From the NCBI RefSeq assembly GCF_004403515.1, contig NZ_SOHH01000071.1, positions 1 through 53,917 on the forward strand: a stretch of DNA of 53,917 bases, read 5' to 3'. The notes under the pieces were generated by a model. The model did not search any database. It had not been told where the DNA came from and saw only the letters and a program-made list of their open reading frames with translations. How positions within the stretch are numbered: the first letter of the stretch is position 1; every line of letters begins with the position of its first letter. This stretch comes from Cryobacterium fucosi. Its GTDB lineage: Bacteria > Actinomycetota > Actinomycetes > Actinomycetales > Microbacteriaceae. Of the stretch, positions 27,590 through 35,991 are shown piece after piece. A program made the translations under genes and the position numbers.

Positions 27590-28189
27590 ATGGCCACACC
27601 ACTCACGCCCGTCGCGCGCGCCGGCAACTGGAACCTGCCCAACCTGATCACGATCGTTCGCATCCTGTTGGCGCCCCTGTTCATCTGGCTGCTCCTGGCC
27701 GACGCCGGCCAGGACGGCGCCCTCCGCTGGGCCGCCGCCGTCCTGTTCATCCTCGCCATCGCGACCGACGGGATCGACGGCGCGATCGCCCGCCGCAACA
27801 ACCAGGTCACCGACCTCGGCAAACTGCTCGACCCGATCGCGGACAAGGTGCTCACCGGCGGGGCGCTCGTGTCGCTGTCCATCCTCGGCGAACTATGGTG
27901 GTGGGTGACCATCGTCATCCTGGTGCGCGAGATCGGCATCACGGTCTTCCGCTTCGTCATGCTGCGGGACCGGGTCATCCCCGCGTCGCGGGGCGGCAAG
28001 CTCAAGACCGTGCTGCAGTCCGTGGCGATCTCGCTGGCCCTCGTGCCGCTCTGGCTGCTGCTGGGCGACTGGGTCTATTGGCTGAACTGGTCGATCATGG
28101 CGGCGGCACTGGTCGCGACCGTGGTCACCGGGATCGACTACCTCCTCGCGGCCCGCCGTGAGAACCGCGGCGCCGCAGCCGCGAGCTGA
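27590..28189 (+). CDS. pgsA: CDP-diacylglycerol-glycerol-3-phosphate 3-phosphatidyltransferase
   Basis: A 199-residue membrane enzyme of phospholipid synthesis. It carries the full CDP-alcohol phosphotransferase motif, DG-x2-AR-x8-G-x3-D-x3-D, in DGIDGAIARRNNQ to LLDPIADK. Several hydrophobic helices span the rest. It makes phosphatidylglycerophosphate. It starts three bases after ftsK and ends five bases before pncC, so all three are probably one transcript. Confidence 0.9.
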   Translation: MATPLTPVARAGNWNLPNLITIVRILLAPLFIWLLLADAGQDGALRWAAAVLFILAIATDGIDGAIARRNNQVTDLGKLLDPIADKVLTGGALVSLSILGELWWWVTIVILVREIGITVFRFVMLRDRVIPASRGGKLKTVLQSVAISLALVPLWLLLGDWVYWLNWSIMAAALVATVVTGIDYLLAARRENRGAAAAS

Positions 28190-28194
28190 CGCCG

Positions 28195-28701
28195 ATGACC
28201 GCCTCCCCTGACCCGACGGCCGCCCTGATCGGGGAGTTGACCGAGGGCGGCCTCACGATCGCCGTCGCCGAATCGCTCACCGGCGGGCTGCTGACGGCCG
28301 AGCTGATCCGGGTCCCCGGCGCCTCCCTCTGCGTCAACGGGGGAGTCGTGGCCTACCAGACCGAGCTCAAGCACACCCTGCTCGGCGTGGACGCCGGGCT
28401 CCTGGCCGAACACGGTCCGGTGCATCCGGAGGTGGCCATCCAGATGGCCCGCGGGGTGCGGACCAGGCTGGCGGTAGCAGGCCGGGACGCCGACCTGGGC
28501 GTCGCGACGACCGGCGTCGCCGGTCCTGACCCGCAGGGCGGGCAGAGTCCCGGCACCGTCTTCCTCGGGCTGTCCCGCGGCAGCGAGGGGTGGGCGATTC
28601 CGCTCCGCCTGACGGGCGACCGGGCGGCGATCCGTGCCCAGACCGTGGCCAGGGCGATCGAGGCTGTGCACACCCTGATAGCCCGTTCCCGCCCGGAATA
28701 G
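28195..28701 (+). CDS. pncC: CinA C-terminal domain protein, nicotinamide-nucleotide amidohydrolase
   Basis: A 168-residue stand-alone CinA C-terminal (PncC) domain. The family motifs AESLTGGLLTAELIRVPGAS, VVAYQTELKHTLLGV and VATTGVAGPDPQGGQSPGTVFLGL are present. It deamidates nicotinamide mononucleotide in pyridine nucleotide salvage. The N-terminal MoCF-like half of full CinA is absent, as usual at this actinomycete locus between pgsA and clgR. Confidence 0.9.
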   Translation: MTASPDPTAALIGELTEGGLTIAVAESLTGGLLTAELIRVPGASLCVNGGVVAYQTELKHTLLGVDAGLLAEHGPVHPEVAIQMARGVRTRLAVAGRDADLGVATTGVAGPDPQGGQSPGTVFLGLSRGSEGWAIPLRLTGDRAAIRAQTVARAIEAVHTLIARSRPE

Positions 28702-28869
28702 TTCCCGCGACACGGCGGTTACACCGTACAGATTCACAAGAAAAGCCCAGTAGTCGTCGGTAGTCTCAGGGTGTCGGATGAATGTAGTACTGTAGGCCAT
28801 CCGCCACACCGGACACCAGACGACCGTAGTTCACAAGCGGTACTTAAAAGGTACGAGAAGGAGGTTCCG

Positions 28870-29178
28870 ATGATTCTTGTAAGACAGGAAATCGGCGATG
28901 TGCTCAGGGACTTCCGCCTGCAGAAAGGGCGCACTCTGCGTCAGGTTGCGAGCAAGGCCAGCGTGGCCCTCGGCTACCTGAGCGAGGTTGAGCGCGGTCA
29001 GAAGGAAGCATCCTCCGAGATTCTCGCCTCTGTCGCAGACGCGCTGGAGACCCCGATCTCGGTCATCATGCGTGAGGTCGGCGACCGTCTCGCGGTCATC
29101 GAGGGAATCGACAGGTTCCCCGACACCGTCCCCGATGAACTCGTCGCCAACTTCGACACCGGACTGATGGTCCGCTGA
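28870..29178 (+). CDS. clgR: ClgR-type XRE regulator of Clp protease genes
   Basis: A 102-residue helix-turn-helix protein: VLRDFRLQKGRTLRQVASKASVALGYLSEVERGQKEASSEILASVADAL is the XRE fold as found in ClgR. ClgR activates clp protease genes and stress genes in actinomycetes and is itself degraded by ClpP. ATG 28870 follows GAAGGAGG. The 168-base gap upstream has TAGTCT near 28759 as a candidate -10, but no clear operator was seen. The place between pncC and DUF3046-recA is typical. Confidence 0.88.
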   Translation: MILVRQEIGDVLRDFRLQKGRTLRQVASKASVALGYLSEVERGQKEASSEILASVADALETPISVIMREVGDRLAVIEGIDRFPDTVPDELVANFDTGLMVR

Positions 29179-29206
29179 CCAGGCCTCCGAGCCAGGTGGT
29201 TCCGGC

Positions 29207-29425
29207 ATGCGGCTGAGTGAGTTCCGCCAAGCCCTGAAGGACGAGTTCGGCGAGGGCTACGGCCGCGTACTCACCCGCGACCTCATCCTCACCGCCTTCG
29301 GGCGCACCGCCGACCAGGCATTGGCCGGCGGTGTTCCGGCGCGCGACGTGTGGCTGGCGCTCTGCGCCGAGACGGACGTGCCTAGGAGCCGGTGGTACGG
29401 CGCCGGGCTTCCCGCTCCGCGATAG
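29207..29425 (+). CDS. DUF3046 family protein
   Basis: A 72-residue protein. MRLSEFRQALKDEFGEGYGRVLTRDLILTAFGRTADQALAGGVPARDVWLALC is the DUF3046 pattern, ending in a Trp/Arg-rich tail. The function is unknown. In most actinomycetes this gene stands directly upstream of recA. Here three signalling genes lie between them. A ribosome binding site (AGGTGG) is upstream. Confidence 0.85.
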   Translation: MRLSEFRQALKDEFGEGYGRVLTRDLILTAFGRTADQALAGGVPARDVWLALCAETDVPRSRWYGAGLPAPR

Positions 29426-29463
29426 ATGGGAGGCGGCCTTCACCGCGAGGCTGCGCCGTGCGG

Positions 29464-29500
29464 ACGCCAGTCCGTGATATAAAAAATCGATCCCTGGCGT
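29464..29500 (+). promoter_or_regulatory. Extended -10 promoter inside an inverted repeat
   Basis: TGATATAAA (29475-29483) is an extended -10 element in unusually A-rich DNA for this genome. It is flanked by ACGCCAG (29464-29470) and CTGGCGT (29494-29500), a perfect 7-base inverted repeat with a 23-base spacer. It lies directly upstream of the hybrid kinase gene. The repeat may be an operator; no regulator is identified. Confidence 0.55.
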
Positions 29501-29516
29501 GGCGCGGAAGGAAATG

Positions 29517-32120
29517 ATGTCGAAAATCGGTCCCGCTGTGGGTGGCGGCGAAAGGCCGGGTGGACCGGACGCGGCCAAGAAACTCCGTCGCCGAAACACA
29601 CTTCTCCAAACGGGCGCACTCCAGGACGCGATCTTCAACAGCGCCAATTTTTCCAGCATCGCGACGGACGCGCACGGCGTGATCCAGATCTTCAATGTCG
29701 GGGCCGAACGGATGCTGGGCTATTCGGCATCGGACGTGGTCAACCGGATCACGCCAGCCGATATCTCGGATCCGCAGGAACTCATCGCGCGGGCAACGGC
29801 CCTGAGCCTTGAGCTGGACACGCCGATCACGCCGGGTTTCGAGGCGCTCGTGTTCAAGGCGTCCCGGGGGATCGAGGACATCTACGAGTTGACCTACGTC
29901 CGCAAGGACGGCAGCCGGTTCGGCGCCATCGTCTCGGTCACGGCGCTGCGCGATGCGCAGGAGAACATCATCGGCTACCTGCTGATCGGCACCGACAACA
30001 CGGCCCGCCAACTGGCGGAAGACGAACTCGTGAAGGCGGGCGCCCTTCAAAACGCGATCTTCAACAGCGCCAATTTTTCCAGCATCGCGACGGACGCGCA
30101 CGGCGTGATTCAGATTTTCAATGTCGGGGCCGAACGGATGCTGGGCTACGCGGCATCGGACGTGGTCAACCGGATCACGCCGGCCGATATCTCGGATCCG
30201 CAGGAACTCATCGCGCGGGCAACGGCCCTGAGCCTCGAGCTGGACACGCCGATCACGCCGGGTTTCGAGGCGCTGGTGTTCAAGGCGTCCCGGGGGATCG
30301 AGGACATCTACGAGTTGACCTACGTCCGCCAGGACGGCAGCCGGTTCCCCGCCATCGTCTCGGTCACGGCGCTGCGCGACCCGCAGGAGAACATCATCGG
30401 CTACCTGCTGATCGGCACCGACAACACGGCCCGCAAGCAGGTCGAGGCGACCCAGGCGATGCTTGATCAGCGACTGCGCGACCAGCAGTTCTACACCCGT
30501 TCGCTCATCGAGTCGAACATCGATGCGCTCATGACGACGGATCCGCAGGGCATCATCACCGACGTGAACCAGCAAATGATGGCGTTGACGGGGCGAACCC
30601 GCGACGAATTGATCGGGGCGCCCTGCAAGAATTTCTTCACCGACCCGGTTCGGGCCGACGCCGCGATCACCCGCGTTCTCACCGAGAACAAGGTGAGCAA
30701 CTATGAACTGACCGTGCGGGCCCAGAACGGTGAGGAAACGGTGGTCTCGTACAACGCCGCCACCTTCCACGACCGCGACCGGAAGCTGCAGGGCGTGTTC
30801 GCGGCCGCGCGCGACGTGACCGAACGCAAACTGTTCGAGCGGGCCCTGCAGGAGACCAACATCGAGTTGGAGCACGCCAGCCGCATGACGTCCGAGTTCC
30901 TGGCCACCATGTCGCATGAATTGCGCACGCCCCTGAACGCCATCATCGGCTTCTCCGAGGCGCTCAAGGATGGCCTGGTGGGCGACATGACTGACACCCA
31001 ATCCGAGTACATCGGCGACATCCTCACCAGCGGCCAGCACCTTCTCTCCTTGATCAACGACATCCTCGATCTGTCCAAGGTGGAGGCCGGCATGATGGCG
31101 CTCGAGTTGGAGACGGTCGACGTGGGCAGCCTGCTCGCGGGCAGCCTGACAATCGTCAGGGAGAAGGCGGCGGCCCACGGCATCCAGCTCGAAAGCGAAA
31201 CCGACGATCACCTGGGCGTGCTCCAGCTGGACCTGCGCAAAACCAAGCAGATCGTCTACAACCTGCTGTCCAATGCCGTCAAGTTCAGCGCCGCCGGCGG
31301 GCGCGTGACGTTGCACGCGCGGCGGGTGCCGCGCGCCACCGTCGGGACACTGCCCGGTGCCTGGCCCGTGCACGGCTTCCCCCTGGTCGACAGCGAGTCC
31401 CTGGAATTCCTCGAGATCTGCGTCGGCGACAGCGGCCTCGGCATTTCGACCGAAGGAATGTTGAAGCTGTTCAAGGCCTTCAGCCAGATCGACAGCAGCC
31501 TCGCCCGCAAATTCGAGGGCACGGGGCTCGGCCTGGCCATGGTCAAACGACTCGCCGAGCTGCACGGGGGGACCGTTGCAGTTGCCAGCGCAGAACGAGA
31601 GGGCTCACTCTTCGCCGTCTGGTTGCCGCTGCGGACGCCGGATCAGGCCCCCGGTACGCCCCAGGCCGCCGGAACCGCCACCCTGCCGGAGGAATTACGT
31701 CGGGCCACCGCTCGGGACGGGCAGCCTGCCCCGGAACACACGAACACGGTGCTCGTCGTGGATGACGATCCGAAGGCCGTTGAGGTGATTGCCGCGCTCC
31801 TGCCGACCTCGGCGTACACCGTCGTGCGGGCGTACGGCGGACGCGAGGCGATCTCACTCGCACAGCGGCTCCGCCCGGATCTGGTTCTGCTCGACCTGAT
31901 CATGGCGGACGTGAGCGGGTTCGACGTCGTCAAGGCCCTTCAGAGCAATCCGGATACGGCGCAGATACCGATTCTGGTGGTGACTGCCAAACAGATCACG
32001 GCGTTGGACCGTGCCGCGCTGAACGGAAATCCCGGCCGAGTGGTCCGCACCGTCGAGAAATCCGGGTTCACTCACATCGACTTTGTCGCCGAGGTCCGGC
32101 GCGCATTGCTGCCGCAATAG
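29517..32120 (+). CDS. PAS-PAS-PAS hybrid sensor histidine kinase with a receiver domain
   Basis: About 867 residues with no membrane segment, so a cytoplasmic sensor. Two almost identical PAS domains (about residues 32-164 and 174-306) are followed by a third, unrelated PAS (322-440). HisKA has His467 in MSHELRTPLNAIIGFSEAL. The ATPase has LLSNAVKFSAAGG, GDSGLGIS and GTGLGLAM. A C-terminal receiver has the acidic pair in VVDDDP, Asp793 in LLDLIM and Lys in VVTAK. ATG 29517 is chosen because GGAAGGA lies four bases upstream; GTG 29499 and ATG 29514 are alternatives. A rare TTA codon is at 31695. The signal is unknown. It starts a three-gene phosphorelay set. Confidence 0.88.
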   Translation: MSKIGPAVGGGERPGGPDAAKKLRRRNTLLQTGALQDAIFNSANFSSIATDAHGVIQIFNVGAERMLGYSASDVVNRITPADISDPQELIARATALSLELDTPITPGFEALVFKASRGIEDIYELTYVRKDGSRFGAIVSVTALRDAQENIIGYLLIGTDNTARQLAEDELVKAGALQNAIFNSANFSSIATDAHGVIQIFNVGAERMLGYAASDVVNRITPADISDPQELIARATALSLELDTPITPGFEALVFKASRGIEDIYELTYVRQDGSRFPAIVSVTALRDPQENIIGYLLIGTDNTARKQVEATQAMLDQRLRDQQFYTRSLIESNIDALMTTDPQGIITDVNQQMMALTGRTRDELIGAPCKNFFTDPVRADAAITRVLTENKVSNYELTVRAQNGEETVVSYNAATFHDRDRKLQGVFAAARDVTERKLFERALQETNIELEHASRMTSEFLATMSHELRTPLNAIIGFSEALKDGLVGDMTDTQSEYIGDILTSGQHLLSLINDILDLSKVEAGMMALELETVDVGSLLAGSLTIVREKAAAHGIQLESETDDHLGVLQLDLRKTKQIVYNLLSNAVKFSAAGGRVTLHARRVPRATVGTLPGAWPVHGFPLVDSESLEFLEICVGDSGLGISTEGMLKLFKAFSQIDSSLARKFEGTGLGLAMVKRLAELHGGTVAVASAEREGSLFAVWLPLRTPDQAPGTPQAAGTATLPEELRRATARDGQPAPEHTNTVLVVDDDPKAVEVIAALLPTSAYTVVRAYGGREAISLAQRLRPDLVLLDLIMADVSGFDVVKALQSNPDTAQIPILVVTAKQITALDRAALNGNPGRVVRTVEKSGFTHIDFVAEVRRALLPQ
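29611..30435 (+). repeat. Duplicated PAS-domain DNA, two copies of about 399 bp
   Basis: Copy one (29611-30009) and copy two (30037-30435) are offset by 426 bases and differ at fewer than about 20 positions by eye. Protein changes are few, for example YSAS to YAAS, VRKDG to VRQDG, RFGAI to RFPAI and DAQ to DPQ. The similarity at synonymous sites points to a recent in-frame duplication. Confidence 0.92.
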
Positions 32121-32133
32121 GGGAGCCCGAGCC

Positions 32134-33354
32134 ATCGCCAGGATATTGATCGTTGAAGACAATCGCGCAAACATGAAGCTGGCAACCCTCCTGCTGACCC
32201 ACGCCGGGCACACGGTGCTGTGCGCCATCGACGCGGAGACGGGCCTGACCCTCGCGCGTGACGAGCAGCCCGATCTCATCCTGATGGACATCCAATTGCC
32301 GGGAATGGACGGCCTGGCGGCGACCGCGCTGCTGAAGCGGGACCCGGCCACCGCATCCGTTCCCGTGATAGCGCTCACCGCGATGGCGATGAAGGCGGAT
32401 CAGGAAAAGGCGCGCGTGGCCGGCTGCGACGACTACATCACCAAGCCGTTGCGCTACGAGGCGTTGTACGACGCGATCGATCGTCTCCTCGTCGGGACCC
32501 GGCCGCCCGCGGGAGGCCAGTCAGAACGCATGCACGAGCCGACATCGGATGTCGGCGACGGTGCCGCCCGACTCGCATCGTCGCATCCGGCCGCGCGCGA
32601 TACCCCGCGCATTCTGGTCGCCGAGGATAACCTGACCAACCAGAAGCTGATCGTGACGCAATTGGCCTCGCTCGGCTATGCAGCCGATGTGGCCGACGAC
32701 GGAAGGCAGGCCTTGGAATGCTGGCGGAGCGGCACCTACGCTCTGCTGATCAGCGACGTGCTCATGCCGGAGATGGATGGGTACGACTTGACGGCCGCGA
32801 TCCGTGCGCAGGAGCGAGGGTTGGCCCGCATCCCGATTGTGGCCCTGACCGCGAATGCCCTCGCACACGAAGAGGCCCGCTGGCGCGCGGTCGGTGCGGA
32901 CGAATACCTCAGTAAGCCCCTGCAACTCGCGAGCCTCAAAGCGATTCTGGACAAGTGGCTGCCGGCCGGCCGATCGGGTTCGGGATCCAGCGCGGGGGCA
33001 GACCACCTGACCACCGTCGACCGGGCGGTCGACGTGGCCGTGCTCGCACGGTTGGTCGGGAGCGATCCGGCGGTGATCCTCGACTTTCTGACGGACTTCC
33101 GGGTCAGCACCGCCGAGATAGCGGGGGAACTGAGGGACGCGTGTGACGATCGTCGGGCGCTCACGGCAGGCGAGCAAGCGCACAAACTGAAGTCTTCGGC
33201 GCGCGCCGTGGGCGCGTTGGCACTCGGCGAACTCTGTTCGGAAATCGAGACGGTGGCCAAGTCGGGCAACACCGACTCCCTGACCGCGCTGCTCCCCGCA
33301 TTCGAGCACGAACTGCGCGCCGTGAACGCGTTCCTGGACTCCTGGCCTGCCTAG
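32134..33354 (+). CDS. REC-REC-HPt phosphorelay protein
   Basis: About 406 residues. Receiver 1 (residues 1-120) has ED in LIVEDN, Asp52 in LILMDIQLPGMDG and KPLRYE. Receiver 2 (157-277) has AEDN, Asp208 in LLISDVLMPEMDG and SKPLQL. An HPt domain at the C-terminus has His350 in AHKLKSSARAVGA. It could take phosphate from the hybrid kinase and pass it to the next protein. The natural start, M/I-ARILIVEDN, uses ATC 32134 with AGGGGAG eight bases upstream. The only conventional in-frame alternatives are TTG 32083, which gives an odd Cys/Arg-rich extension, and TTG 32146, which cuts the first beta strand. Confidence 0.82.
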   Translation: MARILIVEDNRANMKLATLLLTHAGHTVLCAIDAETGLTLARDEQPDLILMDIQLPGMDGLAATALLKRDPATASVPVIALTAMAMKADQEKARVAGCDDYITKPLRYEALYDAIDRLLVGTRPPAGGQSERMHEPTSDVGDGAARLASSHPAARDTPRILVAEDNLTNQKLIVTQLASLGYAADVADDGRQALECWRSGTYALLISDVLMPEMDGYDLTAAIRAQERGLARIPIVALTANALAHEEARWRAVGADEYLSKPLQLASLKAILDKWLPAGRSGSGSSAGADHLTTVDRAVDVAVLARLVGSDPAVILDFLTDFRVSTAEIAGELRDACDDRRALTAGEQAHKLKSSARAVGALALGELCSEIETVAKSGNTDSLTALLPAFEHELRAVNAFLDSWPA

Positions 33355-34580
33355 TGGGCCTCTCACGCGACGCGGTGGCCGGGGGTGATTCGGCGATCCG
33401 GATCCTCGTGCTCGACGACGAGCCATTCATGAACAAGCTTCTCGCCCACATGCTCGTCGGGCTGGGATTCACCTCGGTGGCGAGCTGCGATTCGGGTTCG
33501 GCCGGGCTGGAGCTGGTCGATTCCCTCAACCCGCCCAATCTGATCCTGCTCGACCTCAACATGCCGGGGATGGATGGAATTGAATTCGTCCGGAAGCTGG
33601 TGGACCTCGACTACTCCGGCAGTGTCATCCTGGTCAGTGGCGAAGACGAGCGCATGCTGCACATGGCCGTGAACCTGATTCAGGCGCACCGGATCACCGT
33701 GCTGGGTCACCTCAGCAAGCCGGTCCCCCTGGCCACCATGGCTGCGATGGTGGGCAAGTGGCGGCCGGCTGCCGCGCAGGCGGCGACGGTGAAGTCCTAC
33801 GGTGCAGGCGAACTCGGCGCCGCCATCGCAGGCGACGAACTGGTCAACTACTACCAGCCCAAGGTCGCCGTGGCCACGGGGGCAGTCGTGGGGGTGGAGA
33901 CGCTCGTGCGCTGGCGGCACCCCACAGATGGCCTGGTCTTCCCCGACCAATTCATCGGCGTGGCCGAAGAGCACGGCCTGATCGACGGCCTGACACGGGT
34001 GGTGCTGACCGGCGCCATGGCGGACGCCGCGGCCTGGCTGAAGCTGGGGCTGCGCCTTCGGGTGGCGATCAACATCTCAATGGATAACTTCTCCACCGTG
34101 GACTTCGCGGATTTCGTTTCCGGGGCGGCCGCCGCAGCGGCCGTGGCCCCGCAGGACGTCATCCTCGAGGTGACGGAGAGTCGTCTCATGCTGGACCGGC
34201 GCGCGCCGCTGGAAGTACTGACGCGGCTGCGGCTCAAACGCTTCGGTCTGTCGATCGACGATTTCGGCACCGGCCATTCCTCGCTCACCCAGCTGCGCGA
34301 CATCCCCTTCGACGAACTGAAAATAGACAGCAGCTTCGTGCACGGCGCCTGGCGCGACACGACCGCGCTGGCGATGTACGCCGCCAGCCTCGGCCTCGGA
34401 AAGCAGCTCGGCATGGAGGTCGTCGCCGAAGGCGTGGAGGATCAGGACGATTGGGACCTTCTGCGCCGGACGAATTGCGATCTGGCCCAGGGCTACTTCA
34501 TCGCCCGGCCCATGCCGGCCGCGGATCTGGCCGGCTGGAACACCATCTGGAATGAGCGTGTCAAGGACCTGCTGCGCTGA
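33354..34580 (+). CDS. Response regulator with EAL c-di-GMP phosphodiesterase domain
   Basis: A 408-residue protein. The receiver domain (about 15-135) has DDE, Asp67 in LILLDLNMPGMDG and SKPVPL. The EAL domain (about 150-400) keeps the catalytic set: Glu182 in ETL (a variant of EAL), Asn240, Glu272, Asp302-Asp303 in IDDFGTGHSSL, Lys323, Glu359 and Gln379 in AQGYFIARPM. It is therefore predicted to be an active enzyme that linearises c-di-GMP. GTG 33354 overlaps the previous TAG by one base. It is the output of the three-gene relay. No GGDEF gene is in the window. Confidence 0.88.
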   Translation: MGLSRDAVAGGDSAIRILVLDDEPFMNKLLAHMLVGLGFTSVASCDSGSAGLELVDSLNPPNLILLDLNMPGMDGIEFVRKLVDLDYSGSVILVSGEDERMLHMAVNLIQAHRITVLGHLSKPVPLATMAAMVGKWRPAAAQAATVKSYGAGELGAAIAGDELVNYYQPKVAVATGAVVGVETLVRWRHPTDGLVFPDQFIGVAEEHGLIDGLTRVVLTGAMADAAAWLKLGLRLRVAINISMDNFSTVDFADFVSGAAAAAAVAPQDVILEVTESRLMLDRRAPLEVLTRLRLKRFGLSIDDFGTGHSSLTQLRDIPFDELKIDSSFVHGAWRDTTALAMYAASLGLGKQLGMEVVAEGVEDQDDWDLLRRTNCDLAQGYFIARPMPAADLAGWNTIWNERVKDLLR

Positions 34581-34632
34581 GCCGAGGCGGCGTCCCGACT
34601 CCGACACGCCACAACCGTTGACGACCGAAGTC

Positions 34633-34661
34633 TCGAATATCTGTTCGGATGTTGCTAGGCT
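34633..34661 (+). promoter_or_regulatory. SOS box and promoter of recA
   Basis: TCGAATATCTGTTCGG (34633-34648) matches the actinomycete LexA box TCGAAC-N4-GTTCGA at all but two positions. TAGGCT (34656-34661) is a likely -10, with the box over the -35 region. The leader to ATG 34856 is then about 190 bases. The rest of the 275-base gap after the EAL gene shows no gene. Confidence 0.7.
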
Positions 34662-34855
34662 CCTCAACAGCAGACGTCGACGATGAATTGTCCACCTGAA
34701 CCGCAGCTTCCGGCCAGTGTCGGAGGTGCGGCGTACAGTCGGTTTTCGTCAGAGACAGACAGCGAATGCCTTGTCGAGAACGGCAACCGGGGTCCTCCCG
34801 GCCGCCGCGGTCGACAGCCTATAGGCGCCGAAACGCACGACCGAAGGAGTCCACC

Positions 34856-35986
34856 ATGGCATCAGCAGCAGACCGCGAGAAGGCACTCGACACCGCGCTC
34901 GCCCAGATCGACCGCCAGTTCGGCAAGGGCTCGGTCATGCGTCTGGGCAGCGACGAACGCGCCCCCGTCGAGACCATCTCCACGGGCTCCATCGCCCTGG
35001 ACGTCGCGCTCGGCATCGGCGGACTCCCGCGCGGTCGCATCGTCGAGATCTACGGCCCGGAGTCCTCCGGTAAGACCACCCTGACCCTGCACGCGATCGC
35101 CAACGCGCAGAAGGGCGGCGGAATCGCCGCCTTCATCGACGCGGAACACGCCCTCGACCCCGAATACGCGAGGAAGCTCGGCGTCGACATCGACGCCCTC
35201 CTGGTCTCCCAGCCCGACACCGGCGAGCAGGCGCTCGAAATCGCCGACATGCTCGTGCGCAGCGGATCGATCGACCTGATCGTCATCGACTCCGTCGCCG
35301 CGCTGGTGCCTCGCGCCGAGATCGAGGGTGAGATGGGCGATTCGCACGTCGGACTCCAGGCCCGCCTGATGTCCCAGGCGCTGCGCAAGCTCACCGGTGG
35401 CCTCAGCCAGACCAACACCACCATGATCTTCATCAACCAGCTGCGAGAGAAGATCGGCGTGTTCTTCGGCAGCCCGGAGACCACCGCCGGCGGAAAGGCG
35501 CTCAAGTTCTACGCATCGGTCCGACTCGACATCCGCCGGATCGAAACCCTCAAGGACGGCACCGAAGCTGTCGGCAACCGCACCAGGGTCAAGGTCGTCA
35601 AGAACAAGATGGCGCCGCCGTTCAAGCAGGCCGAGTTCGACATCATCTACGGCATCGGGATCTCCCGTGAGGGCAGCCTGATCGACTTCGGCGTCGACCA
35701 GGGCATCGTCAAGAAGTCCGGAGCCTGGTACACCTACGACGGAGACCAGCTCGGCCAGGGCAAGGAGAACTCCAGGAACTTCCTGCTCAAGAACCCCGAC
35801 ATGGCCAACGAGATCGAGAAGAAGATCCTCTTCAAGCTCGGCGTCGGCCCCGAGGGTGCCGCGGCGAAGAAGGCCCAGATCGCGGCCGACGCCGCAGCTG
35901 CCGCAGCCGCGGACGCCGCGGCCAAGGAAGCCGGCGTGGACGCCAAGTCCGCCCCGGCGAGGCTCGCAGCCCGCAAGGGGGCGTAG
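34856..35986 (+). CDS. recA: Recombinase RecA
   Basis: A 376-residue ATP-dependent strand-exchange protein that also triggers LexA self-cleavage. Walker A is GPESSGKTT (residues 66-74), Walker B is [12 protein letters not shown], and the DNA-binding loop L2 segment is [21 protein letters not shown]. No intein interrupts it. The last 40 residues are Ala/Lys-rich. ATG 34856 follows GAAGGAG. recX starts five bases after the stop. Confidence 0.97.
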   Translation: MASAADREKALDTALAQIDRQFGKGSVMRLGSDERAPVETISTGSIALDVALGIGGLPRGRIVEIYGPESSGKTTLTLHAIANAQKGGGIAAFIDAEHALDPEYARKLGVDIDALLVSQPDTGEQALEIADMLVRSGSIDLIVIDSVAALVPRAEIEGEMGDSHVGLQARLMSQALRKLTGGLSQTNTTMIFINQLREKIGVFFGSPETTAGGKALKFYASVRLDIRRIETLKDGTEAVGNRTRVKVVKNKMAPPFKQAEFDIIYGIGISREGSLIDFGVDQGIVKKSGAWYTYDGDQLGQGKENSRNFLLKNPDMANEIEKKILFKLGVGPEGAAAKKAQIAADAAAAAAADAAAKEAGVDAKSAPARLAARKGA

Positions 35987-35991
35987 CCTCG

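Noticed and set aside
29426..34855. Insertion sequence or integron carrying the phosphorelay genes
   Set aside because: No transposase, integrase, target duplication or terminal inverted repeat pair was seen at either end.
34856..35986. Intein in recA
   Set aside because: The coding sequence is continuous with normal length and all motifs in normal spacing.
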